Positions 17,399-26,546 of a DNA stretch of 64,000 nucleotides are shown here, piece after piece (within the stretch, counting starts at the first letter, position 1; every line of letters begins with the position of its first letter). The position numbers and the translations under genes are program-made. The notes under the pieces were generated by a model. That model did no database searches. It was not told the origin of the DNA and saw nothing but the letters and a program-made list of their open reading frames with translations. The DNA comes from Ktedonobacter robiniae (GTDB lineage: Bacteria; Chloroflexota; Ktedonobacteria; Ktedonobacterales; Ktedonobacteraceae). Location: NCBI RefSeq assembly GCF_016587375.1, contig NZ_BNJG01000001.1:1302001-1366000 (forward strand), read 5' to 3'.

Positions 17399-18448
17399 TC
17401 AACTCTTCCCAGGCAGGAACTCGTTGGTATAAAGCTGCTTAAAGTCCATGCTCTTAATGGGCTTACCAGAGGCATCCTGAATGGCGCCTGCATTGAGCAT
17501 AAAGTTGGGGTAGCCCTGCCAGGCCGCGTCATCCTGTACACCCCACTGGCGCCCCGTATCGGCATAGTGAGCGCTATTAAACGTCTGACTATCCATGACA
17601 AACGAGGTATCGGGAAAATTCTCCTTGCCCGCGCCATCAATAAGCATCTGCGCCGTCTCTTTGGGATGCTGGCGCGCATATTCATAGCCTTTGGCGGTCG
17701 CGGTCATAAACTTACGCAGCAGGTCTGGCTCGCCCTTCATCTGCTTTGAACCCGTAATAAAATTTGGCGTGTAGTAGTCGGGAATGCCAAAGTCAGTAAT
17801 GTAGAAGTAATTGAGCTTCAGTCCCTCGTGCTTCGCCTGGATGCCCTCAACCCCCTCAAAGATCCAGACAAAATCGATCTTATGCGATTTCAGCGCCTCC
17901 ATGGCATCCACATCAAGTGTGACATTGCGGAACTTGCCCTGCCCACCATCCTTCTGGATCATGGCACTGACAACCGCGCTCTCATAGGGTGCACCAAAGC
18001 CTCCGTAGGTCTTGCCATCCAGGTCACGCGGACGCTTGATACCCGAATCTGCTAGAGTCACCAGCGCGGAGGTATTATGCTGCAAGATAGCTGCAATCGA
18101 CACCACAGGCTGACCCGTGGCGGCATCGGCGACAATCGACTCAGTCGAGCTAATACCGACATCAGCCTTGCTCTGGCTCACCAGCGTATCGGGCGAGACG
18201 CTGGACGAGTAAGGCAATACCTTGAGGTCAATCCCCTGCTCTTTGTACCAGCCCTGCTGGAGTGCGGCATAGATGCCGCTGTGGTTCGTATTAGGGGTCC
18301 AATCCAGGGCCAGGGTCATCTTCTTGAGGGGCTGCGACCCCGCTGGCGCGCCACTGGCATGTTGCTGCCAGAGGAAGGCGCCCACCACCACCAGAATGAC
18401 GAGCACAGGGATGCCAAGGCCCGCCACTAAACGCGTTCGTGTGTTCAT
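17399..18448 (-). CDS. thiY: ABC transporter substrate-binding protein, ThiY/NMT1-like
   Basis: The 349-residue protein has a single N-terminal membrane anchor or signal (VLVILVVVGAFLW), then an NMT1/THI5-like periplasmic-binding fold. Typical blocks are LALDWTPNTNHSGIYAALQQGWYKEQGIDL and DVGISSTESIV. The TPP riboswitch ahead of the operon and the ATPase/permease partners indicate a pyrimidine precursor of thiamine (HMP or its formylamino derivative) as ligand. AAGGAGTGGAG precedes the ATG. A gap of 116 bp separates it from the permease. The ligand is inferred from regulation, since binding residues were not checked. Confidence 0.85.
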   Translation of the reverse strand: MNTRTRLVAGLGIPVLVILVVVGAFLWQQHASGAPAGSQPLKKMTLALDWTPNTNHSGIYAALQQGWYKEQGIDLKVLPYSSSVSPDTLVSQSKADVGISSTESIVADAATGQPVVSIAAILQHNTSALVTLADSGIKRPRDLDGKTYGGFGAPYESAVVSAMIQKDGGQGKFRNVTLDVDAMEALKSHKIDFVWIFEGVEGIQAKHEGLKLNYFYITDFGIPDYYTPNFITGSKQMKGEPDLLRKFMTATAKGYEYARQHPKETAQMLIDGAGKENFPDTSFVMDSQTFNSAHYADTGRQWGVQDDAAWQGYPNFMLNAGAIQDASGKPIKSMDFKQLYTNEFLPGKS

Positions 18449-18564
18449 TGCTCCACTCCTTGAGAACTTTTAGAAAATACAACTAACTCCATCTACCCAG
18501 GGCTACTGTGGGCCTGCTACTTGCGTACGTGGCTACTGCTTCGCCCTACCTATCGAGACATTTC

Positions 18565-19383
18565 CTACATATATTTTGGGCCTGTGGGCATGCCCACTGC
18601 ACCGAAGGCACGTCTTTGGGTCGACTCCTGCCAGGGTAAGACGATACGCTCAACCAGGCCCACCAGAGCGAAGAGCGCCAGGCTTAGCACGGTTGTGATG
18701 ACGATAGCCGCGAAGACCAGGACGATGGCGTGGGCATTGGCCGAGGTTTGCATAAAGATTCCCAGCCCCTGCTCGGCACCTACGTACTCGCCAATGATGG
18801 CCCCGGTCACGCTATAGGTCGCGGCGATGCGCAGGCCTGAGAAGAATGAAGGCATCGCTCCCGGCAAACGCACCAGCCAGAGGATTTGCCAGCGCGAGGC
18901 GCGCATGCTGCGCATCAGCCGAACCAGGTCAGGATCAACGCTCAACAGGCCATCGGCACAGGCCACCGTGATCGGGAAGAAGCAGTACAACACCACCAGG
19001 ATCACCTTGGGCAAGATATCGAAGCCAAACCAGACCAGCAGCAGTGGGGCTAGCGCCACCATAGGAATGGTCTGTGAGGCCACCAGCAAGGGATACAAGG
19101 CGCGCCTGAGCCAGGAAGAGAGGTCGATAGCCACCGCGATAGCCACGCCCAGGACCGTAGCGAGTGCCAGGCCCAGCACCGTCTCTAGCATGGTCTGAAT
19201 AGAATGAGTCAGCAGTACATCGCGCTTATTTCCCAGGACCTCAAGGATGGCGCTGGGCGCGGGGACAAGCGTCGCGTCTATCCGGCCCGCACGCACGCCT
19301 ACTTCCCACAGGAGCAGGAGCGCCACCACCAGCACAAAGGCCGGGCCATAGGCCGCGAAGCGCCTCCAACGTCTCTCATTCAT
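18565..19383 (-). CDS. thiX: ABC transporter permease, ThiX-like
   Basis: A 272-residue inner-membrane permease of the BPD-transporter family (SsuC/TauC/ThiX type) with about six helices. The EAA-like coupling loop is in LPGAMPSFFSGLRIAATYSVTGAIIGEYVG. The N-terminal segment is typical (LVVALLLLWEVGVRAG), as is the motif PSAILEVL. It overlaps the upstream ATPase gene by 4 bp. The importer assignment follows from the TPP riboswitch. An aliphatic-sulfonate-type permease would look similar. Confidence 0.85.
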   Translation of the reverse strand: MNERRWRRFAAYGPAFVLVVALLLLWEVGVRAGRIDATLVPAPSAILEVLGNKRDVLLTHSIQTMLETVLGLALATVLGVAIAVAIDLSSWLRRALYPLLVASQTIPMVALAPLLLVWFGFDILPKVILVVLYCFFPITVACADGLLSVDPDLVRLMRSMRASRWQILWLVRLPGAMPSFFSGLRIAATYSVTGAIIGEYVGAEQGLGIFMQTSANAHAIVLVFAAIVITTVLSLALFALVGLVERIVLPWQESTQRRAFGAVGMPTGPKYM

Positions 19384-20174
19384 CCTTGTTGCTCCTTGAG
19401 TAATAATCCCACCAACTCACGCTCCAGTTGCAATGCCTCTGGCTCGGTCAATTGCTCCTGCCGACGTGGGTGTGACAGGTTGACGTCCACCACGCGCAAA
19501 ATACCAGCCGGACGCGTGCTCAGCACATAGATACGATCAGAGAGGAGGATAGCCTCACGCACATCATGCGTGATAAACAGGACGCTCGCATGCACCTCCT
19601 GCCAGAGATCGAGCAGCCACATCTGCAAGGAGAGGCGTGTCAGGGCATCCAATGCGCCCAGCGGCTCATCCAGCAGAAGAAAATCGCGATTGAACAGGAC
19701 TGTGCGTAACAGAGCTACGCGCTGCTTCATGCCTCCCGAGAGCGTTGCCGGATAGTGTTGGGCAAACTCGCTCAAACTAAAGTGAGCCAACAAGGCTCGC
19801 GCCTCCTCCTGAGCCTGCTTACGCGGCACGCGTCGCACGTCCAGCCCCAGCATGACGTTCTCCTCGACCGTGCGCCAGGGCAGGAGCAGCGGCTGCTGGA
19901 GCATATAGCCACATTTCCCCGCACGCTTACCCTCGACACCATCTATCATCACCAGGCCCTGGTCTGGCTCCTCCAACCCGGCAATAATATTGAAGAGGGT
20001 ACTCTTACCGCAGCCACTCGGTCCTATCAGCGTCACAAACTCGCCCTTTTTGACCTGCAGGTCCAGAGGTCGCAACACCTCTAGCCGCTGCTTCCCCGCG
20101 CTATACCTCTTGCTCACACCTTTCACCAGGAGCTTCAGCGGCTCCTCCACTTGTGTACCTGCTTCATCTTCCAT
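19380..20174 (-). CDS. thiZ: ABC transporter ATPase, ThiZ-like
   Basis: This 264-residue importer ATPase energises uptake. Walker A is GPSGCGKST, with signature LSGGMKQRVALLRT, Walker B FLLLDEPLGALD and switch His in FITHDVREA. It is the first gene of the riboswitch-controlled operon, but 230 bp of leader, including a MITE-like repeat, separates it from the riboswitch terminator. The ribosome-binding site is weak (GGATATAGCC). Family resemblance is to the SsuB/TauB/ThiZ group. Confidence 0.85.
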   Translation of the reverse strand: MEDEAGTQVEEPLKLLVKGVSKRYSAGKQRLEVLRPLDLQVKKGEFVTLIGPSGCGKSTLFNIIAGLEEPDQGLVMIDGVEGKRAGKCGYMLQQPLLLPWRTVEENVMLGLDVRRVPRKQAQEEARALLAHFSLSEFAQHYPATLSGGMKQRVALLRTVLFNRDFLLLDEPLGALDALTRLSLQMWLLDLWQEVHASVLFITHDVREAILLSDRIYVLSTRPAGILRVVDVNLSHPRRQEQLTEPEALQLERELVGLLLKEQQG

Positions 20175-20231
20175 AGGCTATATCCACTCTCTTCTATCTT
20201 CAAAGCATCCAGTAACAGAAACGCACCAAAC

Positions 20232-20400
20232 CTGGTAGGGACCCGCTTTAGCGCGTCCAAAGGCGATTAATCGCCTGTAGGCGCAGCCCAAAACGCTACC
20301 GTTTCGCCATCATGGGGTAGATGCATTCTCCAGGCACAACCAGGCTTGCGCCGCACTGCCATGAATGGCGTTCGGACGCGCTAAAGCGGGTCCCTACCAG
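20232..20400. mobile_element. MITE-like element with 27-bp terminal inverted repeats
   Basis: CTGGTAGGGACCCGCTTTAG...(20232-20258) is perfectly repeated in inverse at 20374-20400. The interior has no reading frame. It lies between the TPP riboswitch terminator and thiZ, so it is transcribed in the operon leader. The ends differ from family B (TGTAGGGTCC) but share a TAGGG(A/T)CC core. Confidence 0.7.
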
Positions 20401-20452
20401 CCTGGGAAGCATTCTTGCGTGTATGTATGCGCGCGTCAGAGCGTCACACACA

Positions 20453-20488
20453 CAAAAAAACCGTGCTCCCTTGGAGGGAACACGGCTA
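20453..20488 (-). terminator. riboswitch-controlled intrinsic terminator (thi operon)
   Basis: On the minus strand GCCGTGTTCCCTCC-AAGGGAGCACGG is followed by seven T residues. It is the expression platform of the TPP riboswitch 65 bp upstream: TPP binding should favour it and reduce uptake-gene transcription. Confidence 0.85.
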
Positions 20489-20551
20489 GCGCCTTGCGAT
20501 ATGGCGGCCATATTGAAATGCTGAAATGCTCTGGCCTCGGCATACCGGTTG

Positions 20552-20643
20552 CTGCTTCCCTCCGCTGGTATTATCCAGATCAGGTTCTTGTAAGGGTCGA
20601 CGGCGTCTCAGCCGTCTCTCAGCCACAAAGGCTCCCCTAGCAG
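20552..20643 (-). promoter_or_regulatory. TPP riboswitch (THI element)
   Basis: Read on the minus strand, the conserved core is complete: GGGGAGCC, GGCTGAGAG, ACCCTTACAAGAACCTGATC and GGATAATACCAGCGGAGGGA. P1 pairs CTGCT with AGCAG at the ends. A variable P3-type hairpin (GACGGCTGAGACGCCGTC) is inserted after CTGAGAG. It precedes thiZ, thiX and thiY and assigns that importer to thiamine metabolism. Confidence 0.95.
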
Positions 20644-20696
20644 TTTGCCAATTTCTCTTGTTATTTTTGCTGAATGTACAATTCTTCTTACTGCAT

Positions 20697-20702
20697 AGTA
20701 TA
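20697..20702 (-). promoter_or_regulatory. putative -10 box for the thi leader
   Basis: TATACT on the minus strand lies about 54 bp before the aptamer. No good -35 hexamer was found, so this is tentative. Confidence 0.35.
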
Positions 20703-20770
20703 ACACAAATGGCGGTTATGCTGTAGCTCTTCAGGGTGCTCAAGACGCTTCGCGCCTGCGTCGCTCAGGA

Positions 20771-20828
20771 AGAGAGAATATGGAAGGGCTGGTAGGCGGA
20801 TGCCTACCAGCCCTTCCATATTCTCTCT
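20771..20828. terminator. 27-bp perfect hairpin after nuoN
   Basis: The arms 20771-20797 and 20802-20828 pair perfectly around a GGAT loop. It lies just downstream of the nuoN stop (minus strand) and just before the thi leader. Confidence 0.8.
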
Positions 20829-20854
20829 TTAAAGGCAAGCTTACAGAATCGCGC

Positions 20855-22321
20855 TTAGCGAGCGAGCAGGATGCTCGCAGCCGGGCTGGCGACATTGAGG
20901 AAGACTTGCGCCACAAAGGTGATAACGATCAGCGCCACCGTGGTTAAGAGCAGGGCTGTGCTCAGGCCCATGGTTGGCACCAGGCGGTCTTCCTTGACTG
21001 GCTTGTCAAAGAACATGACCTTGATGATGCGGCCATAGTAGACCAGCGAGACAACGCTGTTGAGCAGCGCCACAATCACCAGCCAGGACTGACCCAGGCT
21101 CCAGGCGGCGGAGAAGAGGAAGACCTTACTCCAGAAACCAGCCATGGGCGGGATACCTGCCAGCGAGAGCAGACAGAGAGCCGTCCCCAGGCTCAACGCA
21201 GGCGAACGCTGCCAGAGGCCACGGAAGTCCTCGATGCGCTCACCACCCGTCAGGTTTGCCAGGGCAATGATGCCCGCGAAGGCGCCCAGGTTAGTGATCA
21301 CATAGACCAGGATGAAGAAGAGGACCGAGCTATTGCCCTCGGGGCGATTGGTTGCGAAGCTACCGATAAAGCCCACCAGGATATAGCCCGCCTGCGCGAT
21401 GCTCGAATAAGCCATCATGCGCTTGACGTTGCTCTGCACCGCCGCGACGAGGTTACCCAGCGTCATCGTCAGGACGGCAACGATAGAGAACGCGATGACC
21501 GTCGTTGAGACATCAACCGCATTGAGGCCACCAAACATGAAGACGCGAATCAGGGCCGCGAAGCCAGCCGCCTTCGAGCCAACCGAGAAGAAGGCCGTAG
21601 CGGGCGTTGGCGCACCCTCGTAGATATCTGGCGCCCACATGTGGAACGGCACCGCGGAGATCTTGAAACCAAAGCCAGCCAGAATCAGGATATTGGCGAC
21701 GATGACGACCATATTGCCCTGAGCAATCTTGGAGAAGGAGGCCGCGATACCAGCCAGGTCGGTTGTACCCGTCAGGCCATACAGCAGCGCGAAACCATAG
21801 AGCAAGATAGCTGAAGACATCGCACCGAGCAGCACATATTTCACTGCCGCCTCGGCAGAGCGCTCGTCATGGCGCAGCATACCTGCCATGACATACAGCG
21901 GAATACTGGTCAACTCAAGCGCGATATAGATCGTAATCAGCTCAGTCGTGCTCGCCATGAACATCATGCCGACGGTAGAGAAAAGCAAGAGCGCGTAGAA
22001 CTCGCCGGTCGCCTTTATATACTTGCCGACATATTCATAGGAGGTGAGCGCCATAACCGCGGCGATTACCAGGAAGATAAGCTTAAAAAAGAGCGCATAC
22101 GTATCTACGATCAGCATATTGCTGAACGCCTTCTGCGTTCCCGTGTGCGTCAGGGCCAGAGAGATCGTGAACCCCGCTGAGATCAGCAAGCCCACCAGTG
22201 AGACCCCGGCGATGACTCTGCGGCTTTTGACAAAAAGGTCGACCGCCATCACCACCAGCGCCATCACCACCAAGCTAAGCTCAGGTGAGAGCAGGTAGAG
22301 ATCAAAAGGTTGAATTTGCAT
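20855..22321 (-). CDS. nuoN: NADH-quinone oxidoreductase subunit N
   Basis: The 488-residue polytopic protein is one of the three antiporter-like proton-pumping subunits of complex I. The conserved GFGFKISAVPFHMWAPDIYEGAPTP block carries the pump lysine and TM7 signature. VKRMMAYSSIAQAGY and GIPPMAGFWSKVFLF follow. ATG 22321 is chosen because GAGGAG lies just before it, making an upstream in-frame start at 22342 unlikely. It is the last gene of the leftward nuoJKLMN cluster and is followed by a strong hairpin. Confidence 0.93.
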   Translation of the reverse strand: MQIQPFDLYLLSPELSLVVMALVVMAVDLFVKSRRVIAGVSLVGLLISAGFTISLALTHTGTQKAFSNMLIVDTYALFFKLIFLVIAAVMALTSYEYVGKYIKATGEFYALLLFSTVGMMFMASTTELITIYIALELTSIPLYVMAGMLRHDERSAEAAVKYVLLGAMSSAILLYGFALLYGLTGTTDLAGIAASFSKIAQGNMVVIVANILILAGFGFKISAVPFHMWAPDIYEGAPTPATAFFSVGSKAAGFAALIRVFMFGGLNAVDVSTTVIAFSIVAVLTMTLGNLVAAVQSNVKRMMAYSSIAQAGYILVGFIGSFATNRPEGNSSVLFFILVYVITNLGAFAGIIALANLTGGERIEDFRGLWQRSPALSLGTALCLLSLAGIPPMAGFWSKVFLFSAAWSLGQSWLVIVALLNSVVSLVYYGRIIKVMFFDKPVKEDRLVPTMGLSTALLLTTVALIVITFVAQVFLNVASPAASILLAR

Positions 22322-22380
22322 AAGAACTCCTCGTTTGATCATGGCGGACCCCGCAGAGTCCAGCCACGATCAAGGCGACC

Positions 22381-23994
22381 TTACTTTATCGTTGCCACAG
22401 CCAGCTGCATGATATGGGACAGGCTGGGTGTAATCACATCAATGAGCAGCTTGGGATAGACACCAATGATCACAATCAAGCCAGCGAGCGCAAAGAGCGG
22501 AATCATCTCGCGGGGGCTTGCATCGGGCAGCCAATCCCATTTCTTGTTAAATGGACCAAAGAAGACGCGCTTCATCATCCACAGCAGGTAGCCCGCGGTG
22601 AAGATCATGGTAAAGACGCTGATAATCGTCACAACGGTCCAAATCTTGAAGCTACTGGTGAAGACCATGTATTCCGCGACAAAGCCAGCCAGGCCAGGCA
22701 GGCCCGCCGAAGCCATCGCAGCAAAGACAAAGATCGTGCCCAGAATCGGCATACGCTTCGCCACACCACCAAAGGCCGAGATCTCACGTGTATGCGCCAC
22801 ATCGTAGATGACGCCGACACAAAAGAAGAGCAGACCAGAGATGATACCATGGCTAAAGAGCTGAACAGTCGCGCCCGTCAGCGCCGCCTGGCGGAAGGCG
22901 ATATCGCCCGTGCCAGCCGCTGCGGCCACGCCCAGCAGCACAATACCCATGTGGCTGACGCTTGAATACGCGATCAGCTTCTTCATATCTCTCTGCACCA
23001 GGCAGATCAGCGCGCCATAGATGATGTTGATGATCGCGATCACCGCCAGCCAGCCCGCGAAGTCATGCACTCCCTGGGGGAAGAGCGTGAGGCAGATACG
23101 AATCAGACCATAGGCACCCATCTTCAGCAGGATACCAGCCAGGATCACACTGACCTCGGTCGGCGCATCGGTGTGCGCGTCTGGAAGCCAGGTATGGAAG
23201 GGGAACATCGGGATCTTCACGGCGAAGGCTACGAAGATCAGCAGGAAGACCACCAGTTGCAGACTCGCGGTCACGCCCAGGAACGGCAGGGCAATCGTGC
23301 CCCTCACCATGTGCGTGGGGTCAGCGAAGTATGCCATATTGGCGGTCGCCGTCGCGCCAGGAAGGCCTACATTATTGAAGTAGAGTAGCAGGATACCCAC
23401 CAGCATGAAGATACTGCCGAAGAAGGTATACAGCAGGAACTTCCAGGCCGAATAGACGCGACCAGGGACCCCGTGCTTCAGCTGCTCGTTGCCCCAGACA
23501 CCGATCAAAAGGAACATCGGCGCCAGCTCAATCTCCCAGAAGAGGAAGAACAGGAAGAGGTCCAGGGCCATAAAGACGCCCATGACGCCACCTTCCAGGA
23601 AGAGGATCAGCGCCAGGTAATCTTTGACGCGTGTCTTCTTCCAGCCGCCGATAATCGCCAGCACGGTCAAGAAAGCATTTAAAATTACCAGGGGGAGGCT
23701 CAGGCCATCGATCCCCAAGAAGTAATCCACATTGAACTGAATCTTACCTGCCTGGAAACGAATCCAGGGCACATTGACTGAATCCCGCAGGTGGGTTAAA
23801 TCGCCAAATCCCTGACCACTCGCTTGAATCCTATACCAAGTAGACAGTGTCAGAGCAAAAACAGCCACTGCAACCACCAGGGCAGCCCAGCGAGCAACCT
23901 TTGATGGCATAAGGTATACCACAATCGAACCAAGGATTGGTAGCAGGATAATCCAGGTAAGATCACTGCCGAAAATTTGTTGTAAAGCCGTCAT
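22381..23994 (-). CDS. nuoM: NADH-quinone oxidoreductase subunit M
   Basis: The 537-residue antiporter-like membrane subunit has about 14 helices. Signature segments include the TM5 glutamate region FFLFWEIELAPMFLLIGVWG, the FAVKIPMFPFHTWLPDAHTDAPTEVSVILAG block with the pumping lysine, and LIAYSSVSHMGIV. It begins 9 bp after nuoL and ends 59 bp before nuoN. AGAGGATC precedes its ATG. Length is typical. Confidence 0.95.
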   Translation of the reverse strand: MTALQQIFGSDLTWIILLPILGSIVVYLMPSKVARWAALVVAVAVFALTLSTWYRIQASGQGFGDLTHLRDSVNVPWIRFQAGKIQFNVDYFLGIDGLSLPLVILNAFLTVLAIIGGWKKTRVKDYLALILFLEGGVMGVFMALDLFLFFLFWEIELAPMFLLIGVWGNEQLKHGVPGRVYSAWKFLLYTFFGSIFMLVGILLLYFNNVGLPGATATANMAYFADPTHMVRGTIALPFLGVTASLQLVVFLLIFVAFAVKIPMFPFHTWLPDAHTDAPTEVSVILAGILLKMGAYGLIRICLTLFPQGVHDFAGWLAVIAIINIIYGALICLVQRDMKKLIAYSSVSHMGIVLLGVAAAAGTGDIAFRQAALTGATVQLFSHGIISGLLFFCVGVIYDVAHTREISAFGGVAKRMPILGTIFVFAAMASAGLPGLAGFVAEYMVFTSSFKIWTVVTIISVFTMIFTAGYLLWMMKRVFFGPFNKKWDWLPDASPREMIPLFALAGLIVIIGVYPKLLIDVITPSLSHIMQLAVATIK

Positions 23995-24003
23995 GATCCT
24001 CTA

Positions 24004-26130
24004 TTATCCTCTCGCAAACGTGATCAGGACAAAGGCGAGCACTGCGAGCACTGCCACGCCGCCGAAGAAGCCAACCATGTACGCCTGAACACGACCCGTC
24101 TCGACACGACGAGCGCCGCGACCGAAGAGCGTCACCACGCTAGCCGCTCCGTTCACAATGCCATCGATCACGTAGGTATCGAAGGCCTGCGCCAGGTAGG
24201 AGATACCCAGGACGGCATAGCGCACAAACCAGTTGTACAGGTCGTCAATGTAGTAGCGGTTAAAGAGCACGAGATGCACGGTACGCAGGAAGGCACTTCT
24301 CTGCACAAAGGCGTCTATCTTCGCCGGCTCGGTACGGCCATACATTACCAGGGCCGTCACCAGGCCAGCCAGGGAGACCACCACACCAACCCAGGTATCA
24401 ACTGATGTCAGCATGTGTGAGATATCCAGGCTTGGGGCATCGGGATTCAGGTACTTGAAGAACCCAGTCCAGTAGCCAGCTGCGATAGAAGGAATCGCCA
24501 GCAGCATCAGCGGAATGGTCATCGTCAGCGGAGACTCGTGGACGTGGCCCTCGCCGCGATAGGTACCGCCCCACAAGCCAAAGAACTTGCCATCCGGGCC
24601 ACCGAAGGCCAGGATGAAGGCGCGCAGCATGTAGAAGGCGGTCAGGCCAGCAGTCGCCAGCGTGAGGATATAGGAGAACCAGTCGTGTTGCTCAAAAGCC
24701 AGGCCAATGATGGTCTCTTTACTAAAGAAGCCTGAGAAGAAGGGGAAACCCGAAATGGCCAGGGTCGCGATCAACCACGTGGCCGCGGTAATCGGCATAC
24801 GAGTCGCCAGGCCACCCATCAGGCGCGTATCCTGAACCTCGCGGTGCATCGCGTGGTGCAGACCATGCAGCACACTACCAGCACCCAGGAAGAGCAAGGC
24901 CTTGAAGAAGGCGTGCGTGAAGAGGTGGAACATACCAGGGCCGGCACCATACTCGGGACCAGCCACACCCAGGCCAACGAACATATAGCCCAGCTGGCTA
25001 ATAGTCGAGAAGGCCAGCACGCGCTTGAAGTCCGACTGGACCAGGGCAATGGTCGCCGCGAAGAAGGCCGTGAAGGCACCAACCCATGCCACAACATGGA
25101 AGGCAATAGGATCAGCGGCCGCGAAGAGCGGGAAGGTACGCGCGACCATGTAGACACCAGCGGCGACCATGGTTGCCGCGTGGATCAGCGCGCTAACAGG
25201 GGTAGGACCTTCCATCGCCGAGGGGAGCCAGACATGCAGCGGGAACTGCGCCGACTTACCAATCGCACCACAGAAAACCAGGATCATCGCCACAGCCAGC
25301 AGGCCCTTATCCATGCTTGCGGTTGAAGCCTGGATCTGAGAGAACTCGAAGGAGCCGGCATGCGCGAAGAGAATCATGATACCGATGATGAAACCCACGT
25401 CGCCGACGCGGTTGGTAACAAAGGCTTGCAGCGAAGCACTCGCGGGCGAGGGACGCTGCTCCTCGGGCTTGGCACGTTTATTGATCCAGAAGCCGATGAG
25501 CAGATATGAGCTCAGACCTACCAGTTCCCACCCAGTAAAGATGACCAGGAAGTTGCGGGAGAAGACGATCACCAGCATTGAAAAGGCAAATAGTGACAGG
25601 TAGGAGTAGAAGCGAGCATAACCCGCCGAGTTCTCCATATAGCCCTGAGAATAGAACTGCACCAACAGGGTAACAGTCGTCACTACGACCAGCATCGTCA
25701 CCGCCAGATTATCAATCTGGAAGGCCACCTGGTATTTCAAATTGCCGAAGGCCACCCAGTCATACTGGAAGACCGTCAGACTATTACGAAGCGCTTCAGG
25801 ATGGATGGCCGTGTTAAACAGCAGCACCCAGGAATAAGCACAGGCCAGGGCCATAATCAGGATCGCGGCATAGGCGCTTGCCTTGGCCCAGACTGAAAGA
25901 TGAGGAATTTTGGGGTCTTCATCGTCATCTTCGCCATGTGCATCATGGCCACCATGACTCTCCCCGCCGTGGGCTGCGTCTGCATGCCCATGTTCTCCAT
26001 GCCCACCTGCGGGCACCTCAGCACGTGGTCGACCCAGGAGATCCAGGACGCGCGTACCGAAGATGATGACCACAAAGGCCAGGAGCGGAGCAAACAGGAT
26101 CAGCCAGGAATAGGTATACAACGAATCCAT
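24004..26130 (-). CDS. nuoL: NADH-quinone oxidoreductase subunit L
   Basis: The 708-residue largest antiporter-like subunit ends with the long lateral helix and terminal helices expected of NuoL. Recognisable blocks are FTGWELVGLSSYLLIGFW, GKSAQFPLHVWLPSAMEGPTPVSALIHAATMVAAGVY and FKRVLAFSTISQLGYM. A His/Gly/Asp-rich insertion (HGEHGHADAAHGG, about residues 40-70) follows the first helix. It faces solvent and is unusual; it could bind metal, but this is not shown. ATG 26130 is preferred to a GTG at 26142. Confidence 0.95.
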   Translation of the reverse strand: MDSLYTYSWLILFAPLLAFVVIIFGTRVLDLLGRPRAEVPAGGHGEHGHADAAHGGESHGGHDAHGEDDDEDPKIPHLSVWAKASAYAAILIMALACAYSWVLLFNTAIHPEALRNSLTVFQYDWVAFGNLKYQVAFQIDNLAVTMLVVVTTVTLLVQFYSQGYMENSAGYARFYSYLSLFAFSMLVIVFSRNFLVIFTGWELVGLSSYLLIGFWINKRAKPEEQRPSPASASLQAFVTNRVGDVGFIIGIMILFAHAGSFEFSQIQASTASMDKGLLAVAMILVFCGAIGKSAQFPLHVWLPSAMEGPTPVSALIHAATMVAAGVYMVARTFPLFAAADPIAFHVVAWVGAFTAFFAATIALVQSDFKRVLAFSTISQLGYMFVGLGVAGPEYGAGPGMFHLFTHAFFKALLFLGAGSVLHGLHHAMHREVQDTRLMGGLATRMPITAATWLIATLAISGFPFFSGFFSKETIIGLAFEQHDWFSYILTLATAGLTAFYMLRAFILAFGGPDGKFFGLWGGTYRGEGHVHESPLTMTIPLMLLAIPSIAAGYWTGFFKYLNPDAPSLDISHMLTSVDTWVGVVVSLAGLVTALVMYGRTEPAKIDAFVQRSAFLRTVHLVLFNRYYIDDLYNWFVRYAVLGISYLAQAFDTYVIDGIVNGAASVVTLFGRGARRVETGRVQAYMVGFFGGVAVLAVLAFVLITFARG

Positions 26131-26216
26131 ACTAATTAACACCGTGCGCGAACAGTCACAACCCTACAGGACAGGGGAGGCGCACTACTCCTTTCTCTTT
26201 TGCGACCCGGACGGCA

Positions 26217-26540
26217 CTAAAACTTCAGCATGTTGATTTCGCCAACATCCACTGTGTCACGTTTGCGGTAGATGGCAATGACCATCGCCAGCGCGACAGC
26301 GGCCTCAGCGGCGGCTACGGTAATAATGAAGATAGCGAAGATTTGACCGGTCAGATAATTCGCGTAGGGTTGCACCTGGTTGAAGTAGGAAAAACCAACC
26401 ATTGTGACATTAACGGCGTTGAGCATCACCTCGATGCCCATCAATACTGCGATAGCATTGCGCTTGGCAATTGCGCCATACAGCCCAATACAAAAAAGGA
26501 TGGCACCCAGTACCAGAAAATGGTTTAGCGTCAGATGCAT
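26217..26540 (-). CDS. nuoK: NADH-quinone oxidoreductase subunit K
   Basis: The 107-residue, three-helix subunit is homologous to MrpC. It has the two conserved membrane glutamates in MGIEVMLNAVN (TM2) and AAAEAAVALAMVI (TM3), which form part of the hydrophilic axis for proton transfer. The tail ending DVGEINMLKF is typical of NuoK. It lies 6 bp after nuoJ. Confidence 0.95.
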   Translation of the reverse strand: MHLTLNHFLVLGAILFCIGLYGAIAKRNAIAVLMGIEVMLNAVNVTMVGFSYFNQVQPYANYLTGQIFAIFIITVAAAEAAVALAMVIAIYRKRDTVDVGEINMLKF

Positions 26541-26546
26541 AGCCTC

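Noticed and set aside
20365..20640. Plus-strand frame of about 90 codons across the thi leader
   Set aside because: It is antisense to the TPP riboswitch and its terminator and has no family or start signal.
22414..26139. Several plus-strand frames opposite nuoL, nuoM and nuoN
   Set aside because: Their peptides are rich in His, Arg and Gln as expected from antisense reading of membrane-protein codons, with no ribosome-binding sites.
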